A model generated the notes under the pieces. The model saw only the letters and a program-made list of their open reading frames with translations. It had not been told where the DNA came from and searched no databases. Both the position numbers and the translations under genes were made by a program. A DNA stretch of 64,000 nt, taken from contig NZ_CP040094.1 in assembly GCF_013343235.1 (NCBI RefSeq), positions 7,249,001 to 7,313,000 of the forward strand, given 5' to 3'. Positions 28,054 to 39,000 of the stretch are shown one piece after another. The DNA is from Nostoc sp. TCL240-02. GTDB taxonomy: Bacteria; Cyanobacteriota; Cyanobacteriia; Cyanobacteriales; Nostocaceae. The stretch's first letter is position 1. The number at the start of each line of letters is the position of its first letter.

Positions 28054-28159
28054 AAGCTACTACGAAGACAGCACGTGCGTTGGCGTAGCCTTTGGTAGAG
28101 AAGCCCGTCATAGACATTGCACTCTGAATTCCCTAAGCTGGTAAACGGGAAGTTTTTTC

Positions 28160-29944
28160 ATGACTAAATCTGTGGTTTCATTTGAAGGATATCGAAATGT
28201 TGCAAGATATCTACTTATGATCATGAACGTTGCACCCGCCATTGTAGTACTAGGTCAAAATAGTGTGACAGTAGCACGCCAAATAATCAGCGTTCTACCA
28301 GGAGCGACGCTATATGGTCTAGCGGGTCGCACATCGGGAGTGGATGTCAGTTTTACTAATTTTGGCGACACGTTACGCGAGTTATTTGCTCAGGGAACGC
28401 CGCTAATTGGCATTTGTGCCGCCGGAATTTTAATTAGGACGCTAGCTCCCATACTCTCGGATAAACAGCAGGAACCACCTGTGTTAGCTGTGGCTGAAGA
28501 TGGTAGTGCTGTTGTCCCCCTCTTGGGCGGACTTGGTGGGGTAAACGATTTGGCCCGCCGCATTGCCGAAGCGCTTGATGTTAAACCTGCAATTACAACT
28601 ACAGGTGATTTACGTTTGGGTACAACCCTCTTGTCTCCTCCTCACGGATACCTTTTAGCAAACCCAGACGATGCTAAGAAATTTATTTCAGATGTGCTAG
28701 CGGGGGCAGAAGTCAGACTAGAAGGCATAGCGCCTTGGTTGAGCGATAGTAAATTACCCATAAATCCCAATGGAGATTTGACCATCCAAGTTACGGAACG
28801 TTTGGTAACTCCTACAGCCAATTGTCTTGTGTATCACCCAGCAACGATCGCGATCGCAATTAATGACACCATTGATGATGCAGTCGCTTTTGTACAACAG
28901 CTACTAGCCGATGTCGCACTAGAAAAAACATCAGTCGCCGGGATATTTGCACCCATGACCGCCGCAGCCAATTCCGCAATCCACGCTGTCGCTAGCGCCT
29001 TGGGAGTACCTGCCCGCTTTTTTACCCCAAATCAGTTAGAAAGTTTGTTATCACAAGGTTATAGCTCCGCTCAAGCAGCAGCGATCGCAGCTACAGGCAC
29101 ATTCCCCTTATCTTCGTCATCTCCCGACGTTGCGATCGCTATTGCCCCCCAACCAATTGACCCCAACATCATCGGTCAGCCACGCGGAAGGTTAGCGATT
29201 ATAGGCACGGGGCCTGGTGGTTCGCAATGGATGTCTCCAGAAGTTAAAGAGATACTCAAGTCGGCAACTGACCTCGTGGGTTATAAAACTTATTTAGATT
29301 TAATCGGTTCTCTGGCTGATGGCAAGCAACGGCATGAGTCTGACAACCGCGAAGAAGAAGCACGGGCAAAAATGGCCCTTGATTTGGCAGCATCTGGGCG
29401 ATATGTAGCTGTCGTTTCATCTGGCGACCCTGGTATCTATGCAATGGCAACAGCAGTTTTTGAAGTATGCGATCGCTATGCTAAACCCGAATGGGATAGT
29501 ATCGACATTCATGTAGCACCAGGTATTTCAGCTATGCAGGCAGCAGCAGCAGCCATTGGTGCGCCCCTGGGACATGACTTCTGTGCCATTTCCCTCTCTG
29601 ATATCTTGAAGCCTTGGTCTGCTATCGAACAACGAATTGCTGCTGCTGCCGAGGCTGATTTCGTCATCGCTTTCTACAATCCTGTTTCCAAAGAGCGTAC
29701 TTGGCAACTAGCAGAAGCAAAAAATATTTTGCTGCGACATAGAACACCGGATACCCCAGTAGTGTTGGCGCGGAATCTCGGCAGACCAGGACAGACGGTG
29801 AAAGCGATCGCACTTGACCAGTTAACACCAGCAAGCGCTGATATGCGAACAATTATTCTCGTTGGTTCCACAAAAACCCGAACTATCAAACGCAGTGATG
29901 GTAATCTCTGGGTTTATACGCCGCGCCGCTATACCGAACAGTAG
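28160..29944 (+). CDS. cobJ: CbiG-CobJ fusion, corrin biosynthesis
   Basis: 594 residues carrying two enzymes of cobalamin synthesis. Residues about 25-340 match CbiG (cobalt-precorrin-5A hydrolase; ICAAGILIRTLAP and LGGLGGVNDLARRIAEAL motifs). Residues about 345-590 are a CobJ/CbiH precorrin-3B C17-methyltransferase (GRLAIIGTGPGGSQWMSPE, VVSSGDPGIYAMA, VAPGISAMQAAAA). The fusion joins the C17 methylation/ring-contraction and opening steps. Conserved similarity begins near residue 24, so ATGs at 28217 or 28223 are alternative starts to 28160. The riboswitch-controlled cobK is 11 kb away. Confidence 0.93.
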   Translation: MTKSVVSFEGYRNVARYLLMIMNVAPAIVVLGQNSVTVARQIISVLPGATLYGLAGRTSGVDVSFTNFGDTLRELFAQGTPLIGICAAGILIRTLAPILSDKQQEPPVLAVAEDGSAVVPLLGGLGGVNDLARRIAEALDVKPAITTTGDLRLGTTLLSPPHGYLLANPDDAKKFISDVLAGAEVRLEGIAPWLSDSKLPINPNGDLTIQVTERLVTPTANCLVYHPATIAIAINDTIDDAVAFVQQLLADVALEKTSVAGIFAPMTAAANSAIHAVASALGVPARFFTPNQLESLLSQGYSSAQAAAIAATGTFPLSSSSPDVAIAIAPQPIDPNIIGQPRGRLAIIGTGPGGSQWMSPEVKEILKSATDLVGYKTYLDLIGSLADGKQRHESDNREEEARAKMALDLAASGRYVAVVSSGDPGIYAMATAVFEVCDRYAKPEWDSIDIHVAPGISAMQAAAAAIGAPLGHDFCAISLSDILKPWSAIEQRIAAAAEADFVIAFYNPVSKERTWQLAEAKNILLRHRTPDTPVVLARNLGRPGQTVKAIALDQLTPASADMRTIILVGSTKTRTIKRSDGNLWVYTPRRYTEQ

Positions 29945-30030
29945 GCATAACGCCGTAAAAACAAGGCAAACTTCTCTTTTGTTAGGGAGGCATTTTTTTA
30001 ATCCACTTTTTGTGCGATCGCATAATAAAA

Positions 30031-30058
30031 CCCCAGGACTGGGAATTCACTCCTGGGG
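30031..30058 (+). terminator. Hairpin after cobJ
   Basis: An 8-base perfect inverted repeat (CCCCAGGA with TCCTGGGG) around a 12-base loop, 87 bases past the cobJ stop. The tail is not T-rich, so termination efficiency is uncertain. Confidence 0.5.
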
Positions 30059-30344
30059 CTGTTATACCTGACCACCTTTACCTTTTTAATCTAAAAACCT
30101 TGTAAATATTTAACTTTCAAAAGACATATATGTCTGTATTTTGTCCAAACATACTTTTGTATTTAAGTAAATTCATGTTATTATAAACTCGTTTTTTTAT
30201 GAAAATGAAATAATAAAAAAAGTCATTTTATACAATTAAATATTTAATTATTTTGAGTATTTGTAAAAAGATATAATTCCAGTAAATATGTCCATTAATC
30301 TAGCTGAAATATCTTGATTTTTTTTGGTCGATAATTAACAATAA

Positions 30345-30424
30345 AAGCATCATGATTCATACATGATTGTAGCCGAAAAAGTGACAGAAGCCCTTATTTA
30401 AGTCCGCGAAAGCGGACTTTTTTG
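30345..30424 (+). ncRNA. Candidate small RNA with intrinsic terminator
   Basis: An orphan terminator (AAGTCCGC, GAAA loop, GCGGACTT, T run at 30400-30424) ends a roughly 75-base segment that starts just after a -35-like TTGATT (30314-30319) and a -10-like AACAAT 17 bases on. A second small stem (ATCATG with CATGAT) lies near its 5' end. No open frame is present. It is 400 bases past cobJ and over 600 bases from the next gene, so the terminator needs its own transcript. Confidence 0.45.
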
Positions 30425-30458
30425 TATCTATACATAAGTGATTGCTATCTTTATAACC

Positions 30459-30558
30459 CAATACGGTTTATCTAAGAGCTACTGGCAAAATTTTGGGTTT
30501 TTGAGACGCGATAAATCGCCGTCTCTACAAGTGTTTTGATCTTATCTGAACTGTATTG
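30459..30558. repeat. 100-bp dispersed repeat, copy 1
   Basis: It begins CAATAC and ends GTATTG (inverted ends). It closely resembles the 100-bp segment at 39528-39627, sharing CTACTGGCAAAA, TTTTTGAGACGCGAT and ACAAGTGTTTTG in register. Non-coding. Confidence 0.85.
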
Positions 30559-30591
30559 CTTTATAACCTATATTTCGCAGATACCAAATTG

Positions 30592-30703
30592 CTAGTAGTC
30601 TGTCAACATCAAAATGACGGATGTAAAGACGTGAAATTTCGCGTCTCTACAAGGTTTTGGATAGTACAAACAATCCCCCAAAATTTAATTGACAGACTAC
30701 TAG
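30592..30703. repeat. Foldback element with 15-bp perfect inverted ends
   Basis: CTAGTAGTCTGTCAA at 30592-30606 and its exact complement at 30689-30703 enclose 82 bases with no open frame. It lies 33 bases after the 100-bp repeat. I see no clear target duplication. Probably a MITE-like element. Confidence 0.75.
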
Positions 30704-30789
30704 TTATGTATTCAAGCGATACCTACGGTAAGCTCTGCTCACTTCGTAATTACTAATTACGCTCTCTATAAGATGCTGCGCGTAGGTCG

Positions 30790-30946
30790 CTTCTCTACCC
30801 CAGGTTTACAAGCCAAACTCAGTGCAAACGGCTGTCAAGTTTCTTGAACTTATGAAGCGACTCAAGAGTTTTGCTTAGATGAAGAAGCGATCGCTTTGCT
30901 CACCCAATCAAACCACAAGATGCAACTAAGTAAGTTGGCACAATAA
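30790..30946 (+). pseudogene. Gene fragment of unknown family
   Basis: A frame reading STPGLQAKLSANGCQVS, a TGA at 30845, then TYEATQEFCLDEEAIALLTQ and on to a TAA at 30944. The protein-like composition on both sides of the internal stop suggests a degraded gene end. No start is visible, and I cannot name the family. Confidence 0.3.
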
Positions 30947-31093
30947 AATAAAACTATATCAAGAAAAATGAACTAGCCTAAAACCCTTCTACCTATTGTC
31001 TTATCCCAACAACAAATATTTACCTCATGTATTAATACTTTACCCAGGATTTTAAATCGGAGTACTAAATCACTCTTAACAACCGATGAAAAT

Positions 31094-31639
31094 TCAAATT
31101 TTTTGGAGATACTCAGGTGGCACACAATCCACTAACCAAACACCATTATCAGAACAATAGAAAATGTAACCCGCCTGATACATTGCGGTAGCAGATATAG
31201 CAAAAACCACTGGTTTTCCATGTCTTGCACCAACAGTTTGTGCTGTTGCAATATCCTTGGATAAATGGACATGATGCCGTGACATCTTGCAAAGTCCTGT
31301 TTCCATAATTGAATCTACAGATTTGTGTCCCGTGCCATGATAAAGCTCATCTGGGGGAACAACAGGTTCTAATTGTAAATCGACTTCTACACTATGTCCT
31401 TGGTTAGCACGAATCAGAGTACCTGTTGAATCAAAAGAAAAACGTTGTTTATCGCTAGATTCTACTACTGCCTCTAATTCTTGACGGGTAATCGAAAACT
31501 TGTTTTTAGCACAAGCGGTAATTAATTCATCAACAGTAACCCAACCACCAGGAGCAAGTTTAATTCCAATTGCATCCGGCGTATGTCGCAGATATTTGCT
31601 GAGATATTTGCTGATTTTGACGAGACGAGAATCACTCAT
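31094..31639 (-). CDS. kptA: RNA 2'-phosphotransferase (Tpt1/KptA)
   Basis: 181 residues. It starts with the winged-helix RISKYLSKYLRHTPD-type segment (here KISKYLSKYLRHTPDAIG), followed by the ADP-ribosyltransferase-like domain with YHGTGHKS, SRHHVHLS and the C-terminal GYIFYCSDNGVWL. The conserved Arg-His pairs expected for catalysis are present. The enzyme removes the 2'-phosphate left by tRNA ligation, using NAD+. Bacteria generally lack that splicing route, so its bacterial substrate is uncertain. Single gene. Confidence 0.95.
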   Translation of the reverse strand: MSDSRLVKISKYLSKYLRHTPDAIGIKLAPGGWVTVDELITACAKNKFSITRQELEAVVESSDKQRFSFDSTGTLIRANQGHSVEVDLQLEPVVPPDELYHGTGHKSVDSIMETGLCKMSRHHVHLSKDIATAQTVGARHGKPVVFAISATAMYQAGYIFYCSDNGVWLVDCVPPEYLQKI

Positions 31640-31721
31640 TTACTTGTAATTGGTATATTTATATTACAGTCGTGTATTTATATGTTACATCACGATTTTC
31701 ATTGATGATTTTACAAAAATT

Positions 31722-32933
31722 TTAAGCAATCCAAAAATAGGTAAGCATCAAGGTGATAACAGTTAGCGGTAGCCCAAAGCGCAAATGTTCCCCAAAAGTG
31801 AGTCGATATCCCTGTTTGGCAACAGCCTCCGCGACAATCAAGTTTGCCACCGAACCCAGCAGGGTGAGATTTCCTGCCAGTGTTGAAGCCGCCGCGAGTA
31901 GTAGCCAAGTGCGGGTGTCGGGATGAGGAATTAGGTGATGTAGTAGCAGTACAGCTGGTACATTCGACACTAAATTTGATAGCAACGCTGTTATCCCCAA
32001 AATGCTCAAGGGATTGTCAACAAAACGAGAAAGCCATTCTAAGGAACCAAGTTTTTGCACACCCTCGGTAAGGATGAACAGTCCACAAAACATTAATAGC
32101 AAATCCCAGTCTACCTTTTGTAAAATTCGCTCAGGCTTGAGGCGGCGCGTTACCAGTAATAGGGCGGCAGCAATTAAGGTAACTTCAGCAGTAGGAATTC
32201 CGATTAAAAATGCTACTAGTAATCCGGTGGTAATCAATAGACTTTTAATTAACAGTGGCTTGAATATGTGGTAGCGGGGTGGTTTTACTTTTAAGTAAGG
32301 ACGAAGCGATCGCACCTCTGGATATAACCACCACAATAAACCTATCTGAATCGTCAAACAAATCAACGCAAGTGGTGTTAAAGCTTTCGCAAAATCTAGA
32401 TAACTAATGCCAGAAAAGGAACCAATCAAGATATTTTGAGGATTACCGCTCAAGGTGGCAACGGAACCGAGGTTAGTTGCACCTGCTAGCGCCAGCAAAT
32501 AGGGAATAGGTTTAAGCTTGAGCAATTGGGTAATACCAACTACTAAAGGTGTCAAAATTAGAGCAATCGTATCATTGAGAAAAAGTGCTGAGAGGATGCC
32601 ACTGCCAAAAGTTAACACCACCAGTAATCCAAATGGGCTGTGGATGCGGCGGATTGTATAATCAAGGGCAAGCTGGAAAAAACCAGAGGCAGCGAGATTG
32701 GCACTGATTATCATCATGCCAAATAGAAAAATTAGTGTTTTGTAGTCGATCGCACCCCACGCCGCAGGCAAATCTAGTACTCCCAATGCCATTAAGAAGG
32801 CAGCACCAACAATGGCGATCGTCGCCCGATTCATCCGCAGTCCGGGCAAGTATCCTAATCCTAGCCCGATGTAGGTAATAATAATCACGAGATATCGCAA
32901 AACTACCATTGCTCTATTCCCTAAACGTAGCAA
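31722..32933 (-). CDS. ArsB/SLC13-type anion permease
   Basis: 403 residues with about ten hydrophobic segments of the ion-transporter (ArsB/NhaD/CitMHS/SLC13) fold. Motifs include FLNDTIALILTPLV, GATNLGSVATLSGNPQNI in the first half and LLGSVANLIVAEAV in the second, the pseudo-repeats expected in this fold. The substrate may be a dicarboxylate, sulfate or arsenite; the sequence does not decide it. The start may be at an internal Met (VVLRYLVII). Confidence 0.85.
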   Translation of the reverse strand: MLRLGNRAMVVLRYLVIIITYIGLGLGYLPGLRMNRATIAIVGAAFLMALGVLDLPAAWGAIDYKTLIFLFGMMIISANLAASGFFQLALDYTIRRIHSPFGLLVVLTFGSGILSALFLNDTIALILTPLVVGITQLLKLKPIPYLLALAGATNLGSVATLSGNPQNILIGSFSGISYLDFAKALTPLALICLTIQIGLLWWLYPEVRSLRPYLKVKPPRYHIFKPLLIKSLLITTGLLVAFLIGIPTAEVTLIAAALLLVTRRLKPERILQKVDWDLLLMFCGLFILTEGVQKLGSLEWLSRFVDNPLSILGITALLSNLVSNVPAVLLLHHLIPHPDTRTWLLLAAASTLAGNLTLLGSVANLIVAEAVAKQGYRLTFGEHLRFGLPLTVITLMLTYFWIA

Positions 32934-33447
32934 GTCCCGATTTAGAGCTTACCGGATAGGCTGTAGATTTAGTTTCGGGCATGAAAAACCAGAAGAAAAT
33001 TAAAGCAAGAGTTGCGATCGCAGCCATAGATCCTGAATATCTGCTAAAAATACATTCAACCAATCAAGTGCTTTCACGCTTCGTTGATGCGTTACCGAAC
33101 GAGTAACCATATCTACAAAACTTCATAAAGTTGGGCTATGCAACTTTAAGTGTGAAGTGTAGGAGTATGTCACTTAAGATGTATGCCCTTAGCACGTAGT
33201 ATCATCATCAATAGTTGAGAATAAGCAATCGCGATCGCTCACCAAGACTTAAAACCACTTTTCTTTGTTCAGGTGTTTAGTTACTTACGCCGAACCTCTT
33301 CTAGGAAAGCAACTTGGTGTGATACATCGCTTAACTTTTGGAACGCCTTGCAAATAAGATATGTTAGATTTATTTATCTCTACTTACTTAATTTTTGTAA
33401 AACCAGATACATTAAATGGTAGTTTAGTAGCAAAGGAATCGAAGAGC
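32934..33447. other. Intergenic region upstream of the PG-binding gene
   Basis: About 510 bases between divergent genes. One 40-codon open frame starting near 32981 has no support. It contains two HIP1-type octamers and no recognisable RNA gene. Confidence 0.4.
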
Positions 33448-34191
33448 ATGGCCATTAGTAGCCCTGAAGTCATCCGTCATATCTTGATCGGGCTGGGATA
33501 TTTAGCACCTGAGATTGATCCGAAGCCGGATCTGACTAAATTCGCTCCCTGGAAGCGCAATAACAACTCATTAACAGACGATCTTACTGAAGAAGCGATT
33601 AAAAAGTTTCAGAAGCAGTACTCACAAAAACTTGTGGTAAATGGTAACGCTGATGCTGAGACTCGAACTGTAATGGAAGAGACAGTCAAAGGACTTCAAA
33701 ATAGATTGAAGTTTCACGGTTTTGCAACCCCTGCCGAAATTCCTCCAGACAAGCCTTTTTATGGGCCAGCCACTTATACAGCAGTCAAGAAATTTCAGAA
33801 ATCTCAGGGTTTAACTGAAAATGGCATTGCCACTTTTGAACAGCGTCAAATTCTACAGCAGCCTAACCTAACAGATAAGCCTCCAATCCCCCCACAATCA
33901 CAACTCAAGCTGATAGATTTGTGCTTCCAATTCAAAAAGAATCCTCAAAATCCTTCTTACATCGCAGCGTTAAATAACTTACAACAAAACCTACCCAAGG
34001 ACGTTTTACACAAAGTTACCAACAAATGGAGAGGGACAAACGATCAAAATCCTGAGATTATCAAGCTGACGAATTTGTTCATTTATTATGACGACAACAA
34101 TCAAAACCATCGTGATGCACTAAATCACTTACAAAGTCAGATTACCCCAGCCATCTCTCAAGCATTTTTAAGTCTCTGGAATAAAAAGTAA
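33448..34191 (+). CDS. Peptidoglycan-binding-domain protein
   Basis: 247 residues from the ATG at 33448. The frame is open further upstream, but no signal-like or conserved sequence appears there. Two PG_binding_1-like modules are visible (about 10-85, VIRHILIGLGYLAPEID ... EEAIKKFQKQYSQ, and about 85-140, LQNRLKFHGF ... YTAVKKFQKSQGLTENG). The C-terminal third is helical and unassigned. There is no signal peptide, which is odd for a cell-wall-binding protein and suggests the module has another use. Confidence 0.75.
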   Translation: MAISSPEVIRHILIGLGYLAPEIDPKPDLTKFAPWKRNNNSLTDDLTEEAIKKFQKQYSQKLVVNGNADAETRTVMEETVKGLQNRLKFHGFATPAEIPPDKPFYGPATYTAVKKFQKSQGLTENGIATFEQRQILQQPNLTDKPPIPPQSQLKLIDLCFQFKKNPQNPSYIAALNNLQQNLPKDVLHKVTNKWRGTNDQNPEIIKLTNLFIYYDDNNQNHRDALNHLQSQITPAISQAFLSLWNKK

Positions 34192-34631
34192 ACAAAGCGA
34201 TCGCTCTTGGAAAACTTCCAAAGCCCCTTACCCATATTCTCAATTTCAGGTCAAAATCTTACCCTCGCATTGCTTTCAATGTAAGGTTCCAGAACAGATT
34301 TTGGTTTTTGGTTATAATTTATACTAATCAACTAACCTCAAACCATTAACTAGAAAACATCAACTTAAAAACCAAATTTTTTACTTTGCTGAGTAAGAAA
34401 CATGGTTTTTTAATCTTCTTCTTTTTTCGTACCTCTAAGGAGGCGGAAGGTATGAGGAAAATTGTCCTCTACCTCCTGCCTTCATTGATAGAATGATTTT
34501 TCCACGCTAGCTTTGCCGCGATCGCGCCCTAGATTTAGATGCTGTTCATGCCTGGAGACAACATTTATTTTCCTTAAACAGTCGATAATGTAAATAAATG
34601 TAAAAAATTCTCAGGCAGGATAGAAGCATCT
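34192..34631. other. Intergenic region upstream of the ArsA-like gene
   Basis: About 440 bases without a supported gene. It contains a purine-rich imperfect inverted stretch near 34438-34490, with GGAGGCGGAAGG on one side and CCTCCTGCCTTC on the other. Confidence 0.4.
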
Positions 34632-35819
34632 ATGCGTGTAATTTTAATGACTGGTAAAGGCGGCGTGGGCAAAACTTCCGTCGCTGCTGCAACTGGACTC
34701 CGTTGTGCAGAACTAGGCTATCAGACATTGGTTTTAAGTACAGATCCGGCTCATTCCCTAGCTGATAGTTTTGACATAGAACTAGGACATGCACCCCAAA
34801 AAATTCGCCCAAATTTGTGGGGTGCAGAACTAGATGCGCTGCAAGAACTAGAGGGAAACTGGGGTGCTGTAAAACGTTACATTACCCAAGTTTTACAAGC
34901 GAGGGGTTTAGACGGCGTACAGGCGGAAGAATTGGCGATTTTGCCAGGCATGGATGAGATTTTTGGTTTGGTAAGAATGAAACGCCATTACGATGAAGGT
35001 GAGTTTGATGTATTAATTATCGACTCAGCCCCCACTGGCACTGCGCTGCGCTTGCTGAGTCTACCTGAAGTCGGTGGTTGGTATATGCGCCGTTTTTACA
35101 AACCATTTCAAAACATCTCGGTAGCACTTCGCCCTCTGGTTGAACCTTTTTTTAGGCCAATTGCTGGTTTTTCGCTACCCGATAAAGAGGTGATGGATGC
35201 ACCTTATGAGTTTTATGAACAAATTGAAGCTCTAGAAAAAGTATTAACAGACAATACCCAAACCTCAGTACGTCTAGTCACAAATCCTGAAAAGATGGTG
35301 ATTAAAGAATCTCTGCGTGCCCATGCTTATCTGAGTTTATATAATGTTGCAACAGATTTAGTAGTGGCTAATCGGATTATTCCAAGCGTTGTCCAAGACC
35401 CATTTTTCCAACGTTGGAAGGAAAGTCAGGAACAATATCGCCAGGAAATTCATGATAATTTCCACCCTCTACCTGTGAAAGAAGTTCCCCTATTTTCTGA
35501 AGAAATGTGTGGATTAGCTGCATTGGAACGCCTCAAGGAAACTCTTTATAAAGATGAAGATCCGACTCAAGTTTATTACAAAGAAACTACTCTTAGAGTC
35601 GTGCAAGAGGAAAATCAATACAGCTTAGAAATTTATCTACCTGGTATTCCTAAAGACCAAGTTCAACTAAGTAAAACAGGAGACGAATTAAACATTACTA
35701 TTGGCAACCATCGTCGTAACTTAGTTTTGCCACAAGCCTTAGCAGCATTACAACCAGGAGGGGCAAAGATGGAAGATGACTATCTAAAAATCCGCTTTGC
35801 TGACAACACAAAAGTTTAA
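34632..35819 (+). CDS. ArsA/Get3-family ATPase
   Basis: 395 residues. The deviant Walker [10 protein letters not shown] (residues 8-16) opens the protein, followed by [12 protein letters not shown], the switch [15 protein letters not shown], and a long ATPase core. The C-terminal 75 residues ([19 protein letters not shown] ... LKIRFADN) form the HSP20-like domain seen on cyanobacterial and archaeal ArsA homologues. Related to Get3 tail-anchored-protein targeting and ArsA arsenite pumps; arsenite transport is unlikely with no ars genes near. A terminator follows at 35892. Confidence 0.9.
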   Translation: MRVILMTGKGGVGKTSVAAATGLRCAELGYQTLVLSTDPAHSLADSFDIELGHAPQKIRPNLWGAELDALQELEGNWGAVKRYITQVLQARGLDGVQAEELAILPGMDEIFGLVRMKRHYDEGEFDVLIIDSAPTGTALRLLSLPEVGGWYMRRFYKPFQNISVALRPLVEPFFRPIAGFSLPDKEVMDAPYEFYEQIEALEKVLTDNTQTSVRLVTNPEKMVIKESLRAHAYLSLYNVATDLVVANRIIPSVVQDPFFQRWKESQEQYRQEIHDNFHPLPVKEVPLFSEEMCGLAALERLKETLYKDEDPTQVYYKETTLRVVQEENQYSLEIYLPGIPKDQVQLSKTGDELNITIGNHRRNLVLPQALAALQPGGAKMEDDYLKIRFADNTKV

Positions 35820-35891
35820 TTTTGTTGAATGTTTCTCTATCAACAAAAAATTGTAACTAACAAGCAAGAACTTTATCTTAATAGCTAGTAT

Positions 35892-35917
35892 AGACGCAAT
35901 TTTTTAGCGTCTTTTTT
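35892..35917 (+). terminator. Intrinsic terminator of the ArsA-like gene
   Basis: AGACGC and GCGTCT form a six-base stem around nine bases and are followed by six T residues. It lies 72 bases after the stop codon. Confidence 0.75.
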
Positions 35918-36075
35918 CATGATTTTTTGATGAATTTTTACAAAAGACAAATAAATATTTTCACTAGTAATTAGACCGTAGTTTTACTGAAGACAAATTG
36001 ATGAAATAAATTTCACAATGTTTTTAGATTTAATAATTTCGGTTTGAAAACTACTAATTTATTTTTATATAAGCG

Positions 36076-39000
36076 ATGACCTCCAATCCTGAACAAAATT
36101 TGCCTTTATATAACCAGGAAGAAAGTTTACTACGCCGGATTACAAACCGTATCCGACGAAGCTTAGAGTTAGAAGAAATTATCACAGTGACAACGGCAGA
36201 GGTGCGATCGCTATTAAAAACTGACCGAGTGATGATTTACAAATTTCATGCCGATGGAAGTGGTCAGGTCATTGCTGAGTCAATTTACAATAATCGTTTA
36301 CCGTCATTACTGGGGCTAAATTTCCCAGCAGACGATATTCCACTCAGCGCCCGTGAGCTATTTATAAAATTACAGGTGCGTTCTGTTGTGAATGTTGATA
36401 CTCAAGAAATTGGTCAAATTCACCTGCGTGACTTGGATAATGGAGAAACTATATCAGAGGAGATCCGTTACCGCTCTGTAGACTCCTGCCATATTGAATA
36501 TTTGAGGGCAATGGGGGTAAAATCCTCTGTGGTAGCGCCTATTCTCTATCAAGATCAACTCTGGGGGCTACTGGTTTCTCATAATTCGGAAGCGCGTTTG
36601 ATTTCAGAATATGAACTAGAAGCAGTGCAAATGGTGGTAGAGCAACTCTCTGTAGCGATCGCTCAAAGTACCTTGCTCACTCAAGTCCGCAAAACAGCCG
36701 AACAAGAAACTATCATTAACCGCATTGCTACTCTGTTGCATTCACTGCCGACTATTGTATTACAGCCAGCCTTAGAAGCGGCTGTTACTGCCTTTAACGG
36801 CGTTGGTGGCAGACTTTGCATTAGAAATGAAGCTTTTGATTTCAACAATGGCAACATGGCTAGTTTAACAGAATGCTTAATACCAGGAAACACTTGTATC
36901 AAGCTTTTTATCTGTGGACAGCAACCTGTGATGCCAGAACAAACTATATATCCACTAATAGAGCAGTATAGTATCTGGCAAGAACACTATAAGTCTGGTA
37001 ACTACGATGTTTGGGCAATTTCAGATATATATAATAACCCTGAGTTGCGAAGTTTACAAGTTGCTTTTCAACCAACTAAAATTCGCGGCATATTGACAAT
37101 CCCACTTCAGTATCGTCAGCAGTTACTGGGCTACTTAAGTATTTTCCGCCATGAAGTAGATACAGAGACTTTATGGGCAGGACAGTATGACAGCGATCAC
37201 AGGCAACTGTACCCCCGGCGATCGTTTGAGGTTTGGCGCGAATCTAAAAAAGCACAAGCTCAAAAATGGACGGTTGAAGAAATTGAACTGGCTAGAAATC
37301 TAGGTAAACATTTTGCTTCAGCAATTCAGCAATATGAATTGTACCAACAAGTACAAGTCTTCAATGAAAATTTAGAAAAACAAGTTAAAAGACGTACAGT
37401 TGAGTTAAAACGGTCATCAGAACAAGAACAAGCTGTGTTTAAGGTTATTGCCGAGATTCGAGAATCTCTAGACACAAATACCATTTTTCAAACCACCACT
37501 AAAGAGGTTTGTCAATTAATCAAAGCGGATCGCGTTTCTGTTTATCGTTTCGATTCTAATTGGGGTGGTGAATTTGTTGGTGATTTCGAAGCTGCTAGTC
37601 CATATTGGTCGAATGAGTCAGAACTAGGTATTAATACGGTTTGGAATGACACCTACTTACAAGATACACAGGGAGGACGCTATCGCAACAATGAAACATT
37701 TGCAGTCGATGACATCTACAAGATGGGATTTGCTAAGTGTCATATCGACAACCTAGAGCAGTTTCAAATTCACGCTTTTGTGCTTGCTCCGATCTTTGTT
37801 GGGCAAAAACTTTGGGGTTTGCTGGCAACTTATCAACACACTGGTCCCCGACAATGGAAAGCCTCTGAAGTTAACTTTCTCATTCAGATTGCGGCCCAAA
37901 TGGGTGTAGCATTACAGCAAGCTGAATTACTCACTCAGACTCGACAACAGACGTTAAATTTACAACAAGCAGCAGAACAACAACGAGTATTGTTTGAAGT
38001 TGTCGCCAAAGTTAGAGAATCTCTCGATCTAGATGCGATTTTTCAGACAACCACCCAAGAAATCTGTAAATCACTACAGGCAGATCGAGTTGCAGTTTAC
38101 CGCTTCCAAGCTGATTGGAGTGGTGAATATATTGCCGAGTTTGTAAGCGATCGTTGGGTAAAACTAGTAGGTTATGATACTAAGACAGTTTGGCAAGATA
38201 GCTATTTGCAGGAAACCCAAGGTGGCCGATATCGTCATAATGAAACTTTTGCAGTAGATGATATTTATCAAGTTGGACATTCTCAATGCCATATTTCAGT
38301 TCTAGAGCAAATTCAAGCAAGGGCTTATGCGATCGCACCGATATTTATTGGGCAGCAGCTATGGGGCTTATTAGCAGCTTATCAGAACTCTGCACCCCGC
38401 CATTGGGAAGCCTCGGAAATTAAGTTTATCACTCAAATTGCCAATCAGCTTGGGGTTGCCCTTAAACAAGCCCAATTACATAATCAAACCAAAGAGCAGA
38501 CAGAAAAGCTGACTCAAGCTCTGCATGATTTAAAGCAAACTCAAACCCAACTGATCCAAACTGAGAAAATGTCCTCATTAGGTCAACTGGTAGCTGGTGT
38601 TGCTCATGAAATTAATAACCCCGTCAACTTCATTTATGGCAACATCAATCATGTCAACAATTACGCCCAAGATTTACTGAGTATACTAGACCTCTATTTA
38701 CAAAATACACCTAACCCCAGCCCTGAGATTCGCGATCGCGCCTTCGAGGTAGACTTAGAATTTCTCATCGAAGATTTGCCGAAAACTTTATCTTCCATGA
38801 AAATTGGGGTTGATCGCATCCGTCAGATTGTCTTGGGTTTACGGAATTTCTCTCGCCTTGATGAGGCAGAAATGAAGCCGGTTGATATTCACGAGGGCAT
38901 TGATAGCACTTTGCTAATTTTGCAACATCGTTTGAAAGCAAAACCAGAAAGTCCGGCTATTACATTAGTCAAAGAATACAGTGAGCTTCCCTTAGTAGAA

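Larger units (their letters stand above)
29945..31093. other. Repeat-rich intergenic region, about 1.15 kb
   Basis: No convincing intact gene. It holds a hairpin (30031-30058), a candidate small RNA (30345-30424), a 100-bp dispersed repeat (30459-30558), a foldback element (30592-30703) and a gene fragment (30790-30946). Confidence 0.6.

Noticed and set aside
32981..33106. 40-codon open frame beginning MKNQKKIKARVAI
   Set aside because: No homologous pattern, and its position between divergent promoters suggests chance.
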